A DNA stretch of 37,500 bases from Symbiodinium natans (GCA_905221605.1 CAJNDS010000001.1:672525-710024); one strand, 5' to 3'; numbered from the stretch's first letter, positions 1 to 9,159 are shown. Made by a program: numbers and translations. Notes: generated by a model from the sequence alone, not told the origin.

Positions 1-147
1 AGGGTTTAGGGTTTAGGGTGGGGCCTACTTTCGTGGGGTCTTAGAGCTTCGAAGACGTCCGAGTGTCAGGGTGTAGGGTGAACTGGACCCATAGAAACCT
101 CGAAGCCGACGGTCCAAGCTCATCTCAACGCAGAACCCCTCTGAAAC

Positions 148-211
148 CTGCAGCCAGAAACCAGGAGATGCGGGTCGAGCATCTAGAGTTTCTCAAGCTG
201 CCTTCGAAGTC
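148..211 (-). CDS. Putative exon, unknown protein
   Basis: Reads DFEGSLRNSRCSTRISWFLA between a CTGTAG acceptor and a GCAG|GTTTCA donor. The plus strand is also open with a GC donor. The minus strand was chosen because this splice pair is canonical and the neighbours are minus. Confidence 0.4.
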
Positions 212-446
212 CTACAGGCAAACCCTACACCCTTAACCTTAAACCCCAAATCGAAAACCCTAAACCCTAAACCCTACACCCTTAACCCCAAACCCTACAC
301 CCTTAACCCTAAACCCTAAACCCTAAACCCTAAACCCTGAACCCTAAACCCTAAACCCTAAACCCTAAACCCTAAACCCTAAACCCTAGACTGGAAAACC
401 CAAATCTCCGCCAGAGGGGCTTCCGCTCGTTCATGAAGGCCCTAAC

Positions 447-486
447 CGACGCGTCGATGCACGAGAAGTTCGTCAAGCGAACATGC
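447..486 (-). CDS. Putative short exon, unknown protein
   Basis: Minus reading HVRLTNFSCIDAS with a GTTAGG donor. The plus strand of the same island (FRSFMKALTDASMHEKF) is equally protein-like, so the strand here is uncertain. Confidence 0.25.
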
Positions 487-958
487 CTCCCAAGAAGCCC
501 AGGGTTTAGGGTTTAGGGTTTAGGGTTTAGGGTTTAGGGTTTAGGGTTTAGGGATTGGGGCTTTTTAGGCTTTTTGGCCTTTTAGGGCTTCGGGCTTAGG
601 ACTTTTGGTGTTTGGGGTTTTTCGGGTTTCGGGTTTAGGGCTTGTTGGGGCATTTAGGGTTTAGGGCTGTTAAGGCTTGTTCAGGCTTAGAGTTTTAGGG
701 CCGCGTTGCCCTGTCAGGCCTACCCGAAGCTTTCGTTGCCCAAGTCCCTAAGCCCCCCTAAACCCCTAACCCCCAAACGCTATAAACCTCCTAAACCCCC
801 CAAAAGCCCTCAACCCGAACTAAACCCTAAACCCTAAACCCTAAACCGAAAACCCTAAACCGACAACCCCAAGCCCCTCCCTGAAACCTTAAACCCTAAA
901 CCCTAAACCCTAAACCCTCAATCCATGCACCTTGAACCCTTGACGTGAATGCGCAGGC

Positions 959-1006
959 CTGGTGACGGGCTCCAAGCATTTCACATTGCCAAAGTCCAGG
1001 TTCGGC
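959..1006 (-). CDS. Putative exon, unknown protein
   Basis: Reads PNLDFGNVKCLEPVT from a CCAG acceptor to a CCAG|GCCTGC (GC) donor. A plus-strand exon with a GTAAAG donor at 1018 is an alternative. Confidence 0.35.
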
Positions 1007-1141
1007 CTGGTCATCATGTAAAGTAGGGTACATATTTCTTGTACCCCCAAAAGGACACCAGGTATATACACTCACCAATATTAAAAAGGAACCTTATATA
1101 CACTCACCAAAAACAGAAATATACACCCTGCTTCATGTAAG

Positions 1142-1194
1142 TTGGGATGTTCCCCCTTATACTAACAGTCCTTAATAGGGATCATAAGAGGGGG
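1142..1194. mobile_element. MITE family A, left half only
   Basis: Starts TTGGGATGTTCCCCC and follows the other family A copies until GGGGGTA, where it runs straight into ACCCTAAACCC repeats. The right half of the element is missing. Confidence 0.55.
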
Positions 1195-1576
1195 TAACCC
1201 TAAACCCTACACCCTAAACCTAAACCCTAAACGCTAAACCCTAAACCCTAAACCCTAAACCCTACTAGGTTTTGGGCATAGGGCTTATGGCTTGGGGTTT
1301 AGGGCCTAGGGCTCGTAGGGCTTAGGGTCACTCTTTGGGGGTTACTAGAATAAGGAATTGAGCGTAGGGTTTCGGGCTAGTATTTTGGGGTGTAGAAGGG
1401 TCTTGTGGTCTATACCCAAACTACTAGTCCCTGTCAAGGTATCTCTCTGCACTATCCCTAAACCCTAAACAGGGTTTAGGGTTTAGGGTTGAGGGTTTAG
1501 GGTTTAGGGTTCTATTCTGTTTGGGGTATCAAAGGGGTACCCCTGGAAATACCCATATCTTGCCATTGGCAGCCAC

Positions 1577-1672
1577 CGAAACGTGCAAGAAGGAGGCATG
1601 TCAGACGAGCTCCTCTGTCTGTAGGCTTCCTCCGTCGGGTCCGCCAGGAGTTTCCGGATACTTCTGACGATC
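1577..1672 (-). CDS. Putative exon, helical segment
   Basis: Reads IVRSIRKLLADPTEEAYRQR then SSSDMPPSCTF, from a CCAG acceptor to a TTTCG|GTGGCT donor. Charged and leucine-rich, like an amphipathic helix. Family not recognised. Confidence 0.55.
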
Positions 1673-1848
1673 CTGGACCCACAAACCCTAAACCCCCAGG
1701 TTTGGGTCTTAGGGTTTAAGGCTTTCGAGGTTTAGGGCTTAGGACCCCAGACCCCAGATCCTGCAGGTTGTCAGGCCTTCGTGCCACGCCAGAAGCAACA
1801 GGCAAACATGCTTTTTTGCCATAACAAGGAGATTTGTCTCCACTTCAC

Positions 1849-1926
1849 CTATCGTTGCAATGGTACCGATAACAGTCTTCCAAGGGATCTGGGTTAGAAT
1901 AGAACCTCGTGCTCCGTGAAACCAGC
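1849..1926 (-). CDS. Putative exon, mitochondrial-carrier-like segment
   Basis: Reads WFHGARGSILTQIPWKTVIG then TIATI between CACCAAG and ATAG|GTGAAG. The spacing of G-W-F-x-G, R/G and a later P resembles the second half of an SLC25 carrier repeat (GFYRG...R..P). This resemblance is by eye only; the PxD/ExxK/R signature is not seen nearby, so the family is tentative. Confidence 0.5.
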
Positions 1927-2161
1927 CTTGGTGATAACTTGCAGCCACAAGTCCACTCACCCATTGACGCCCTGCTGGTCCCAGACCAAAACATAGCGAA
2001 GACCTGTAACGCGAAGAACATCACACTAACTAACCTAATGACCCTAATGACCCTGTTGACCCTAATGACCCTAATGACCCTAAACCTAAAACCTAAAACC
2101 TAAACCCTAAACCCTAAACCCTCCTAAACCCTAAACCCTCCTAAACCCTAAACCCTCCTAC

Positions 2162-2245
2162 CGGCCCCGGCACCCCAAGCATCGAGAGCCGCGCGGGTCC
2201 ACCATAACGCGGGGTCCGACGGAGTTCCCCACCAGCTGCGCAGGG
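2162..2245 (-). CDS. Putative exon, unknown protein
   Basis: An 84-nt GC-rich island from AATGCAG to CCG|GTAGGA. All three minus frames are open (one reads PAQLVGNSVGPRVMVDPRGS), so the frame is undecided. Confidence 0.35.
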
Positions 2246-2519
2246 CTGCATTTGGGGGGTTTAGGGTTACAAGGGTTTAGGTTTAGGGTTTAGGGCTAGG
2301 GTTTAGGGTCTAGGGTTTAGGCTATTTGGGTTAATTTCAGACTTATTCGGGTTGTTCGGGCTATTAGCAGGGGTCTTGGGATGTTGGGTCGTTAGTTAAG
2401 TAAGGCTAGACGGGGTTGAGGGTTGAGGGCTAAGGAAAGGTGCGCAGCTCCAGGAGAAAATGGCGCCCCCATGTGTCCAGGGGAGGGGGGGGGGGGGGGG
2501 CGGCATCTGTTCCGACGGA

Positions 2520-2641
2520 GTTACTATTTGCTCAAGAACCCCACAAGAATAAAAATAATAATCATGATCCCTACATTACCCTTACAAGGAAGACTTGTTT
2601 TTTTTGTTTGTTTTCGGGGGGGTTCTTAAGCAATTACTAGG
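2520..2641. mobile_element. MITE family B, copy 1
   Basis: Imperfect terminal inverted repeats (GTTACTATTTGCTCAAGAAC on the left; complement of TTCTTAAGCAATTACTAG on the right) flank about 75 bp of AT-rich sequence. The same termini occur at 21077-21205 and 31279-31419. No coding capacity. Confidence 0.7.
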
Positions 2642-3085
2642 GAATTTTGTCGATTAAGAACCCAACCGCCTGTGCCGGCATCCACACAACTTTATTCCTT
2701 CTCGGGCTTCGGCTAATCCCCCCCCCTAAAAAGCTGCACCCTGAACCCTTAACCCTAATTGCCCACTCCTCTCAGAACTACTGCCGATCTTTACCCAAAC
2801 CCGAAACCACAGGTTTAGGGGTTTAGGGTTTAGGGTTTAGGGTTCAGAGTGAAAGGAGTGGGATGCCGGTGTGCCCCCGGCCCGGGAAGTTGAAGCCCTG
2901 AAGCCTAACAACGCAACCCTAAATCCTAACCCTAATAAACTCTAAACCCTAAACTGCTAAACCCTAAACCCTACGCCCTAAACCCTAACCCTAAACCCTA
3001 AACCCTAAACAAGCCCTGAGAAACCAAGGCAACCCTAAACCCTGAACCAAGGCAGCTTCTCTTTTCTTGCACGCCAAGACATGGC

Positions 3086-3117
3086 CTGCCGAGCATAAGC
3101 AGCTCAGCAGGTGAGCG
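3086..3117 (-). CDS. Putative micro-exon
   Basis: Reads RSPAELLMLG after a TGTTTAG acceptor, with a GGCAG|GCCATG (GC) donor. The plus strand has an alternative two-exon reading with a GTGAGC donor, so strand is not settled. Confidence 0.3.
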
Positions 3118-3302
3118 CTAAACAATCTCCCTGCCCCTGCCCCGCAAGACTACATGCTTTACGACGGTCTTCGGGGGGGGCTGCATGATATTCAGGGGCT
3201 TTGTGCTCAGGGATTCAAGCCTGAGTTGTCTGGGCAAATTTTAGGGGTTCTTTAATTCGGGCTGTTGGGGGGATTTAGGACTAGGCCTAGAGAACCTGCA
3301 AC

Positions 3303-3369
3303 CTTGCAAGCCGCGACCGTTTCGGCACATTCTGGGAGACGTCAGCTTCTTGGAAGGGAGACACCTCCA
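3303..3369 (-). CDS. Putative exon, unknown protein
   Basis: Reads EVSPFQEADVSQNVPKRSRL from a CTAGCAG acceptor to a GCAAG|GTTGCA donor. The phase is 2 nt in and 2 nt out. Confidence 0.45.
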
Positions 3370-3409
3370 CTGCTAGTCAAAGGGCCCCGCATCCCTAGGT
3401 GTAGGGCTT

Positions 3410-3513
3410 AGGGTTTAGGGTTTAGGGTTTAGGGTTTAGGGTTTAGGGTTTAGGGTTTAGGGTTTAGGGTTTAGGGTTTAGGGTTTAGGGTTTAGGGTTT
3501 AGGGTTTAGGGTA
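3410..3513 (+). repeat. Perfect TTTAGGG array
   Basis: About 14 tandem TTTAGGG units, almost without variants, which suggests recent homogenisation or acquisition. Confidence 0.97.
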
Positions 3514-3634
3514 GGGCTTAGGGTTGAGAATCTACCCCAGAGCCATGTTCATTCCCAGAGACTCCAAAACCCCTTACTTGAGGAATACCCCTCAAACCAT
3601 AAAAGGAACCCTAATAATCATTTTGAAGGTATAC

Positions 3635-3672
3635 TTCTATATCAAGGGGTTGGAGTCGCTGGATTTGTGCGG
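3635..3672 (-). CDS. Putative short exon
   Basis: Reads AQIQRLQPLDIE between CGTGAAG and GAA|GTATAC. The antisense is also open (VYFYIKGLESLDLCGF with a GTAAGG donor). Confidence 0.4.
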
Positions 3673-3752
3673 CTTCACGGGTAAGGCACAGGGGGGTGCG
3701 GGAACATAACCCTAAACCCTAAACCCTAAACCCTAAACCCTAAACCCTAAAC

Positions 3753-3798
3753 CGAAGGGCTCAGGGCTCCGGTACGAGGGGCTGAAGGCTCCCTTATC
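3753..3798 (-). CDS. Putative exon; donor formed by a heptamer
   Basis: Reads DKGAFSPSYRSPEPF from a CCTTAG acceptor. The donor is CGG|GTTTAGGG, so the first intron bases are a telomere-like unit. Confidence 0.45.
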
Positions 3799-3954
3799 CT
3801 AAGGTCGGTAAAGCCGACCTGTGGCGTTGCTCCCCACACAACAGGCGGGAGAGTTTAGGGCACCAGGGCTTAGGATTTAGGGATAAGGGTGTAGGGTTTA
3901 GGGTTTAGGGTTTAGGGTTTAGGATTTAGGGTTTCAGGTGCGGATACTTGGGAC

Positions 3955-4018
3955 CCTTTCATATCCGCCTCGCCCTCGCTCCTTCGAAGACTCAGGCGAG
4001 GCGAAACCGACGTGCATC
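3955..4018 (-). CDS. Putative exon, unknown protein
   Basis: Reads MHVGFASPESSKERGRGGYE between TTTTCAG and AGG|GTCCCA. The plus strand is also open across the island. Confidence 0.4.
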
Positions 4019-4329
4019 CTGAAAACTTCAAGAGGTAGGACCTAGACCCTAAACCCTAAACCCTAGACCCTAGACCCTAAACATTAAACCCTAAACCCTA
4101 AACCCTACACCCTAAACCCTAAACCCTAAAACCTAAACCCTAAACCCTAAACCCCAAACACCCTAAACTCTAAACTCTAAACCTTAACCCTAAACACCTC
4201 ACCTCGTATAAACCCAAAACCCCCTAGGGCAAACCCGCACCTCCATCTACAAAAGGTGCATGTGTAAACTTAAGCCCTGTAAACCCTATGTCCTAAATCC
4301 CTAAAAAACCCTCTGAAAGCTAAAAGCCC

Positions 4330-4612
4330 TGTTGAGCGCACCATTACTTGAAGAGCACGGAATGTGTGCGTGTTGTGTGAATGCATTTCGGGTTGCTATA
4401 CAGGGCCCGAGGTTCCTATAGGAGCAAGGGGCCGAAGAGCCAAAATCCGGCATGGCAGCAATGAAGCGTCCGTGGCAACAAACGATGGTCCAGGACATGA
4501 GCCGCTGGCAGTATAGGAAGTACATGCGAGCCCTCCGACGTACCTCTGAACAGTCTCATGCAGTCAACTGGGATGCGGTTAGTGATCCTGATGGGGGCCT
4601 TGACCTCTCACA
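4330..4612 (+). repeat. Left LTR
   Basis: 283 bp. Contains the ATG (4452) of the internal ORF and the first 53 codons. Confidence 0.85.
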
Positions 4613-5219
4613 GGTTAAGAGCCTTGTTAGCTCAAATGCTGAGCTTCGTTATGTGGAGATGATGTTTGAGTCGCGGCTTATGGCCATCACGGATGAGACA
4701 AGCAGGTTGAAAGGCATGGGCGGGCGGGCGATGGCAAATGACAAAGTTTTCACCTTGCTTGCTCATGTACCGCAGGAAGTTGACAGACTGGGACAGATAC
4801 TGGATGCTTGGACAGATGGCTTGCTTGAGGCTGCCAATGATCTGGAAAGCAGGCTTTTGCTTTGGTTATCTCCCGACCGAGAGCTACGCCATTTCTATAT
4901 CGGGTCCTCTGATGACGAGATTGGGGATGCGGGTGGCGAAAGTTCTAGGCATGATGCGCTTTCTGCGTTTCCGTTTGACTTCGACTACGAGGACCTCGTG
5001 TGCCTGACGGATGATTTCGTGACAAGTGGCGACCGGGTTATCCGACAGGGCACCCTTGGCAGGGTTCGTGCTGTCTACCGCTATGACGAGATGCCGATGA
5101 TCGAAGTCCAATTTCCCGGAGAGTTCATATGTCACGGCGTGTCTGACCATGACTTGCGCCTTGTTGAAAAAGCCGAGGCACTGGATGATGTGCGTTTCAT
5201 GTCAGACACCAATGACTAA
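4452..5219 (+). CDS. 255-residue ORF starting in the LTR
   Basis: One uninterrupted plus-strand frame from ATG in the left LTR to TAA at 5219, the only long unspliced non-repeat ORF in the window. Residues 1-53 come from the LTR (basic, MKRPWQQTMVQDMSRWQYRK). Residues about 54-140 look helical and acidic. Residues about 185-245 contain GDRVIRQGTLGRVRAVYR followed by alternating hydrophobic residues, a pattern seen in small SH3/KOW/Tudor-like beta barrels; that is my inference from pattern. I see no zinc knuckle, RT, integrase or protease motif. It could be a Gag-like protein or a captured host sequence. Intact frame and near-identical LTRs suggest recent activity. Confidence 0.7.
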   Translation: MAAMKRPWQQTMVQDMSRWQYRKYMRALRRTSEQSHAVNWDAVSDPDGGLDLSQVKSLVSSNAELRYVEMMFESRLMAITDETSRLKGMGGRAMANDKVFTLLAHVPQEVDRLGQILDAWTDGLLEAANDLESRLLLWLSPDRELRHFYIGSSDDEIGDAGGESSRHDALSAFPFDFDYEDLVCLTDDFVTSGDRVIRQGTLGRVRAVYRYDEMPMIEVQFPGEFICHGVSDHDLRLVEKAEALDDVRFMSDTND

Positions 5220-5281
5220 GCCATAGAGGTGCGTCAGAGATCGTCGCTCCTGTGGTCAACCCACATCCGCGAAGCGGGGGG

Positions 5282-5565
5282 TGTTGAGCGCACCATTTAC
5301 TTGAAGAGCACGGAATGTGTGCGTGTTGTGTGAATGCATTTCGGGTTGCCATACAGGGCCCGAGGTTCCTATAGGAGCAAGGGGCCGAAGAGCCAAAATC
5401 CGGCATGGCAGCAATGAAGCGTCCGTGGCAACAAACGATGGTCCAGGACATGAGCCGCTGGCAGTATAGGAAGTACATGCGAGCCCTCCGACGTACCTCT
5501 GAACAGTCTCATGCAGTCAACTGGGATGCGGTTAGTGATCCTGATGGGGGCCTTGACCTCTCACA
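5282..5565 (+). repeat. Right LTR
   Basis: 284 bp, nearly identical to the left LTR. The ORF start is repeated at 5405, but here the frame runs out into flanking CCCTAAA-like sequence and stops at 5674, so this copy is not a gene. Confidence 0.85.
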
Positions 5566-5950
5566 AGCCCTGTACCCCCCCCCCCCCCCGCAAGCCCTAC
5601 AAACCCTAGAAACCCTTTATCCACCCTGGAAACAACGCTTTAAAAAAAAACTCAAACCCTTACAAAACCCATAAACCGGATAAACCCTATACACCTTACT
5701 ATAAAACCTAAGCCATATACCCTAACCCCTAAACCCTGCAAACCCTTTACATCCTACACCCTATAAGCCCTGGAACCTATGAATAAACCCCATACTGAAG
5801 ACCCCTATCAACCCCATCACACCTAAACCCTAACCCCTAAACAACCCTGAACCCTAGACCACCCTAAACCACCCTAAACCCCCCTAAACCCTACACCCTA
5901 CACCCTAAACCCTAAACCCTAAACCCTAAACCCCTAGACCGGCCCGCCAC
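5566..5950. repeat. Degenerate CCCTAAA tract, no gene seen
   Basis: Diverged heptamer units (ACCCTATA, AACCCTTTA, CCTAAACCACC) with a C10 run near 5575. Nothing coding-like. Confidence 0.7.
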
Positions 5951-6023
5951 CTTCTAGGTCCACCTCAGTCCAGTCAACTTCGGGCACTTCTGGCAGCTCC
6001 TTTGCCTCGGCGCGCACGCAACC
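5951..6023 (-). CDS. Putative exon, acidic segment
   Basis: Reads AEAKELPEVPEVDWTEVDLE from a GTAACTAG acceptor to a GAAG|GTGGCG donor. No competing plus-strand reading is as good. Strong coding appearance; family unknown. Confidence 0.65.
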
Positions 6024-6037
6024 CTAGTTACCCTATA

Positions 6038-6186
6038 GGGTTTAGGGTTTAGGGTTTAGGGTTTAGGGTTTAGGGTTTAGGGTTTAGGCTTTAGGCTTTA
6101 GGGTTTAGGGTTTAGGGTTTAGGGTTTAGGGTTTAGGGTTTAGGGTTTAGGGTTTAGGGTTTAGGGTTTAGGGTTTAGGGTTTAGA
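6038..6186 (+). repeat. TTTAGGG array, about 20 units
   Basis: Nearly perfect apart from two adjacent TTTAGGC variants near 6088-6101, which suggests small-scale copying of a variant unit. Confidence 0.97.
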
Positions 6187-6362
6187 AGGGTTTAGAGGGC
6201 TTATTGGGTTTGGGGTTAAGGGTCCAGAAGGGCTTACAGGGTTCATAGGGTTTATATAAGGTTTGCAGGGTTGATAGTGTTTGGGTGGGTTTATGGTGTT
6301 TAAGGCTTAATGTTGGACGCGCTTTAGTTGGGGCCCCTGAATAAAGTCAAGTTTGCCGGGAC

Positions 6363-6391
6363 CTATTCTGGATGCTGTGATGGGGGAGTTC
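6363..6391 (-). CDS. Putative micro-exon
   Basis: Reads NSPITASRI between AAACAG and ATAG|GTCCCG. Confidence 0.3.
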
Positions 6392-6483
6392 CTGTTTAAA
6401 GTCAAGGGGGTTTAGGGGTTTGGGGTTTGGGGTTTAGGGTTTAGGGTTTAGGGTTTAGGGTTTAGGGTTCGAGATATCCTGAC

Positions 6484-6614
6484 TTGCTTTTCAGAATTTA
6501 GGGTTTGTGTTGAAGGCAACTTTAGTCCGATGCCCCTGGCCTCTTGGCTTAAAGGCTGCTCGTCGCGTTTCACGAAGCTTTCGAAGCTAGTCTGCATCCA
6601 AACCTTCACAGCTC
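6484..6614 (-). CDS. Putative exon, unknown protein
   Basis: Reads AVKVWMQTSFESFVKRDEQP and on to LSQEARGIGLKLP, after a GGAGCAG acceptor. If the donor is GCAA|GTCAGG (6483) the exon includes a heptamer-derived stretch (STQTLN); if it is AAA|GTTGCC the exon ends at 6521. Strong coding appearance. Confidence 0.65.
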
Positions 6615-6839
6615 CTGCTCCACATTACAGCAAGCCCTAAACCTAAACCCTAAACCCAACACATCTCTTAAACCCTACGAGTAGGAACGTAGGGATCTAG
6701 GATTTAGAGCACAGGGTTTAGGGTTATAGGGATCTGGGGCTTAGGGCTTGAGGGATTTAGGGGCTTAGTTGTTTGCGGGCTTAGTTGGATCTAGGGATCT
6801 AGGTTTCTAGGGCTTCGGATTTGCAGCAAGGAGATAGAC

Positions 6840-6920
6840 TTGAGGTACAGAGTTCGGTTTGCCGAGCCGGCGGCGGTGGGCTGACCCAGGCAGAGGTATC
6901 TGAGCTCATCCGTCAAGCAC
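6840..6920 (-). CDS. Putative exon, unknown protein
   Basis: Reads CLTDELRYLCLGQPTAAGSA then NRTLYL, between GGCAAG and CTCAA|GTCTAT. A plus-strand frame (LTQAEVSELIRQAP) is also open. Confidence 0.45.
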
Positions 6921-7063
6921 CTTGCCACACGGGGTTTATGTAGGATTTAGGGCTTAGGAGGGCTTAGGGTTTAGGGTTTAGGGTTTAGGGTTTAGGGTTT
7001 AGGGTTTAGGGTTTAGGGTTTGGGGTTTGGGGTTTAGGGTTTAGGGTTTAGGGTTTAGGGTAC

Positions 7064-7100
7064 ATGAGGTTTGGTTCAAAGCTCAGGACGCTAAAGCGCC
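7064..7100 (-). CDS. Putative short exon
   Basis: Reads RFSVLSFEPNL from a CTCTCAG acceptor to CTCAT|GTACCC. 37 nt. Confidence 0.45.
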
Positions 7101-7242
7101 CTGAGAGGCCTGAACCTTGAGCCCTAAACCCTATATAAACCCTAAACCCTAAAACCGAAAACCCTAAACCCTAAACCCTAAACCCTAAACCCTAAACCCT
7201 GAACCCTAAACCCTAAACCCTAAACCGCTGAGGCGGCCTCAC

Positions 7243-7279
7243 GTTTGGTCAGAGCCGGGATGGCATAAACGCAGCGGGG
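7243..7279 (-). CDS. Putative short exon
   Basis: Reads PRCVYAIPALTK between TTCAACAAG and AAAC|GTGAGG, a strong donor. It may extend to a GTTTAGG donor at 7225, adding REAASA. Confidence 0.55.
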
Positions 7280-7357
7280 CTTGTTGAAACCAGAATGGGC
7301 AGGTGGGGATGGCTTAATAGGGGGCTTGCAAAAAAGAAATCCCGAGGTCCTATGTAC

Positions 7358-7528
7358 TCAGTTCCTCAGTTCCGTAGGCTTCTTCACACTTCTGCACCCC
7401 GCCCTGGGAGGCCGAGTCTAGAGACGGGTGGGTTGAAGGGTCTCGGGTCTTCATCGGGCGTCGGGGCGCGTTCTCGGAATTTTGGGACCGAGGCTCTCCA
7501 AGAAAACCTTTTTCCAGCCCGAACGCGT
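7358..7528 (-). CDS. Putative long exon
   Basis: 171 nt, the longest exon-like island here. 56 open codons from AFGLEKGFLGEPRSQNSENA to QKCEEAYGTEEL, hydrophilic with Ser/Pro/Arg. TTCCCAG acceptor and CTGA|GTACAT donor. A plus-strand ORF overlaps (7295-7558) but lacks good splice borders. Confidence 0.5.
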
Positions 7529-7583
7529 CTGGGAATACTCAAGGCGTTTAGGGTCTAGGAAGCAAGACAAGGAAACCCCCCAC

Positions 7584-7607
7584 CAGCATTCAACGGAAGC
7601 TCGACCA
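7584..7607 (-). CDS. Putative micro-exon
   Basis: Reads VELPLNA from a GGGGCAG acceptor to GCTG|GTGGGG. Confidence 0.3.
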
Positions 7608-7705
7608 CTGCCCCAGTAGAAGCTAGAATCTAGAAAACCCTAAACCCTAAACTCTAAACCCTAAACCCTAAACCCCCCATCCCAGACCATCCCCATGCCG
7701 GTCAC

Positions 7706-7781
7706 TGAGCCCCGGCGCCCGCGGCGAAAGTTGAGGCGCCGCTGCGGGATGTTGGAGAGCGTCGGCTCCATTTTCCAGTGC
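7706..7781 (-). CDS. Putative exon downstream of the AMP deaminase exons
   Basis: Acceptor TGCGTAG, donor GCTCA|GTGACC. The frame in phase with the exon at 8001-8069 reads TGKWSRRSPTSRSGASTFAA. Another minus frame (MEPTLSNIPQRRLNFRRGRR) is also open, so the frame is uncertain. Confidence 0.45.
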
Positions 7782-8000
7782 CTACGCAAGGTTTAGGGTT
7801 TAGGCTTTAGGGTTTAGGGTTTAGGGTTTATCGTTTAGCATTTAGGGTTTGGGGTTTAGGGTCTAGGGTCTAGGGTTTAGGGTTTAGGGCTTAGGGTTTA
7901 GGTGCCCCAATATGGTTATACATAACAGTTATAAGTACAGCTATAATTGGTCAAATGTAAGTACCATGAACTCCAAGTAAGAGTAGCCTACTAGGAGTAC

Positions 8001-8069
8001 GGGTGGCGGTGGAGGGGGAAGCAAGGGGGGCATCTGTCAAGATCGGTCTGCCGGGCTGAGGATGTAGCC
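8001..8069 (-). CDS. Putative exon, in phase with 8391-8464
   Basis: Reads LHPQPGRPILTDAPLASPST then ATR, from a CTCCCACAG acceptor to CACC|GTACTC. Takes 2 nt of a split codon from the upstream exon, which matches. Confidence 0.5.
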
Positions 8070-8094
8070 CTGTGGGAGCATGTTTATTAGTTTA

Positions 8095-8285
8095 GGGGTT
8101 TGGGTTTAGAGTTTAGGGTTTAGGGTTTAGGGTTTGGTTTAGGGTTTAGGGTTTAGGGTTTAGGGTTTAGGGTTTAGGGTTTAGGGTTTAGGGTTGAGGG
8201 TTGAGGGTTGAGGGTTCAGGGTTCAGGGTTCAGGGTTCAGGGTTCAGTGTTTAGGGTTTAGGGTTTAGGGTTTAGGGTTTTTTTG
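8095..8285 (+). repeat. Heptamer array with sorted variants
   Basis: TTTAGGG units, then a block of TTGAGGG, then a block of TTCAGGG, then TTTAGGG again. Variants are clustered in runs rather than mixed. Confidence 0.95.
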
Positions 8286-8390
8286 GTTTAAGGTTTAGGG
8301 GTTAGCTGAATGACAAGTCGTATGAGTAACCAAATGGCAAACACAACCCTACCTTTGAGTACCCTCAACCCTAGACCCAAAACCAAGTAC

Positions 8391-8464
8391 TCTTAAGGCG
8401 TCGAGACTGAGCTACCACAAAGCTTAAACAACCAGGCTGAGGCTTCCTCATGATAACAGAATCT
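8391..8464 (-). CDS. Putative exon, in phase with 8708-8774
   Basis: Reads DSVIMRKPQPGCLSFVVAQS then RRLK, between GATCTTAG and AAGA|GTACTT. The split codons on both sides agree with the neighbouring exons. Confidence 0.5.
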
Positions 8465-8707
8465 CTAAGATCCAGGTTTAGGGTTTAGGGTGTAGGCTTT
8501 AGGGTTTAGGGTTTAGGGTTTAGGGTGAAGGCTTTCGGGTTTAGGGTTTAGGGTTTAGGGTTTAGGGTTTAGGGTTTAGGGTTTAGGGTTTAGGGTTTAG
8601 GGTACCATATTATGATAAAGGGTACCCTTTCTGGGGTTGGTTACTTTATAAGGGAACCTTGAAAAGTACAGGGCACCACGAACCTGCCAAGTGCTCCTAC
8701 CACGAAC

Positions 8708-8774
8708 CTTCCGGTGCAAGCCCCGACTGATCCCACCCGCCCCCGCTCGCGTCCTGGAAAGTCCCAGCACTCGC
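8708..8774 (-). CDS. Putative exon after the AMP deaminase core
   Basis: Reads ECWDFPGRERGRVGSVGACT from a CCCCACAG acceptor to GGAAG|GTTCGT. It takes the split codon left by 9105-9159. It does not match the usual AMP deaminase C terminus (GxxGNDIxxTNVPxIR), so the protein either has a divergent tail or ends before here. Confidence 0.5.
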
Positions 8775-9104
8775 CTGTGGGGATGCTCTCCTTGCAGACG
8801 CGGGAGCTTTGGAGGGGTTCAGGGTTTAGGGCATAGGGTTTAGGGATTACGTAGGGTTTAGGGTTTAAGCCCTATGAAGCAACCCTGAAGCTATACCCCC
8901 CCCCCATCCCTACATCAGACTATATCAAACTGAAATCTCATGCCTGATCCCGCGGGCGTTTGGTGTGTAGGGTTCATGGTATGTGGGGTTTGGGGCTTAC
9001 GAACTCGGTGTGCAGGGTTCAAGGAGGCCAGTGCTCTGGGCTTGGGGGATTTAAAGTTTAGGTTCGGCATTTAGCGTTTTCTTTCTGGATTAGGCCGTGC
9101 CCGC

Positions 9105-9159
9105 CTGGAGGTGAAAAGGACGACTGCCGCACGCTGTTCGCCGCGATCTCGCACATGTC
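9105..9159 (-). CDS. AMP deaminase-like exon, DMCEI-NSV motif
   Basis: Reads DMCEIAANSVRQSSFSPP. AMP deaminases carry D(M/L)CE(I/V)ARNSVxQSG/SF just after the TKEPLxEEY block; the order and spacing (12 residues from EEY) match. The usual Arg of ARNSV is Ala here. Acceptor GACCCAG; the best donor is CTCCAG|GCGGGC, a GC type. The enzyme family converts AMP to IMP plus ammonia in the cytosol. Confidence 0.8.

Larger units (their letters stand above)
4330..5565 (+). mobile_element. Young miniature LTR retroelement (TRIM-like)
   Basis: Two direct repeats, 4330-4612 and 5282-5565, each start TGTTGAG and end CTCTCACA (TG...CA termini) and flank about 670 bp. They differ by one transition and one extra T. 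The element is bounded by the 5-bp target duplication AGCCC (4325-4329 and 5566-5570). A purine-rich GAAGCGGGGGG (5271-5281) abuts the right repeat like a polypurine tract. The sequence after the left repeat (GGTTAAGAGCC) sits where a tRNA primer site should be, but I cannot match it to a tRNA. No reverse transcriptase, integrase or protease is encoded, so it would need helpers. It landed in degenerate CCCTAAA-like repeat. Confidence 0.85.

Noticed and set aside
5405-5674. 89-codon ORF
   Set aside because: Right LTR copy of the element ORF start, running out into flanking repeat.
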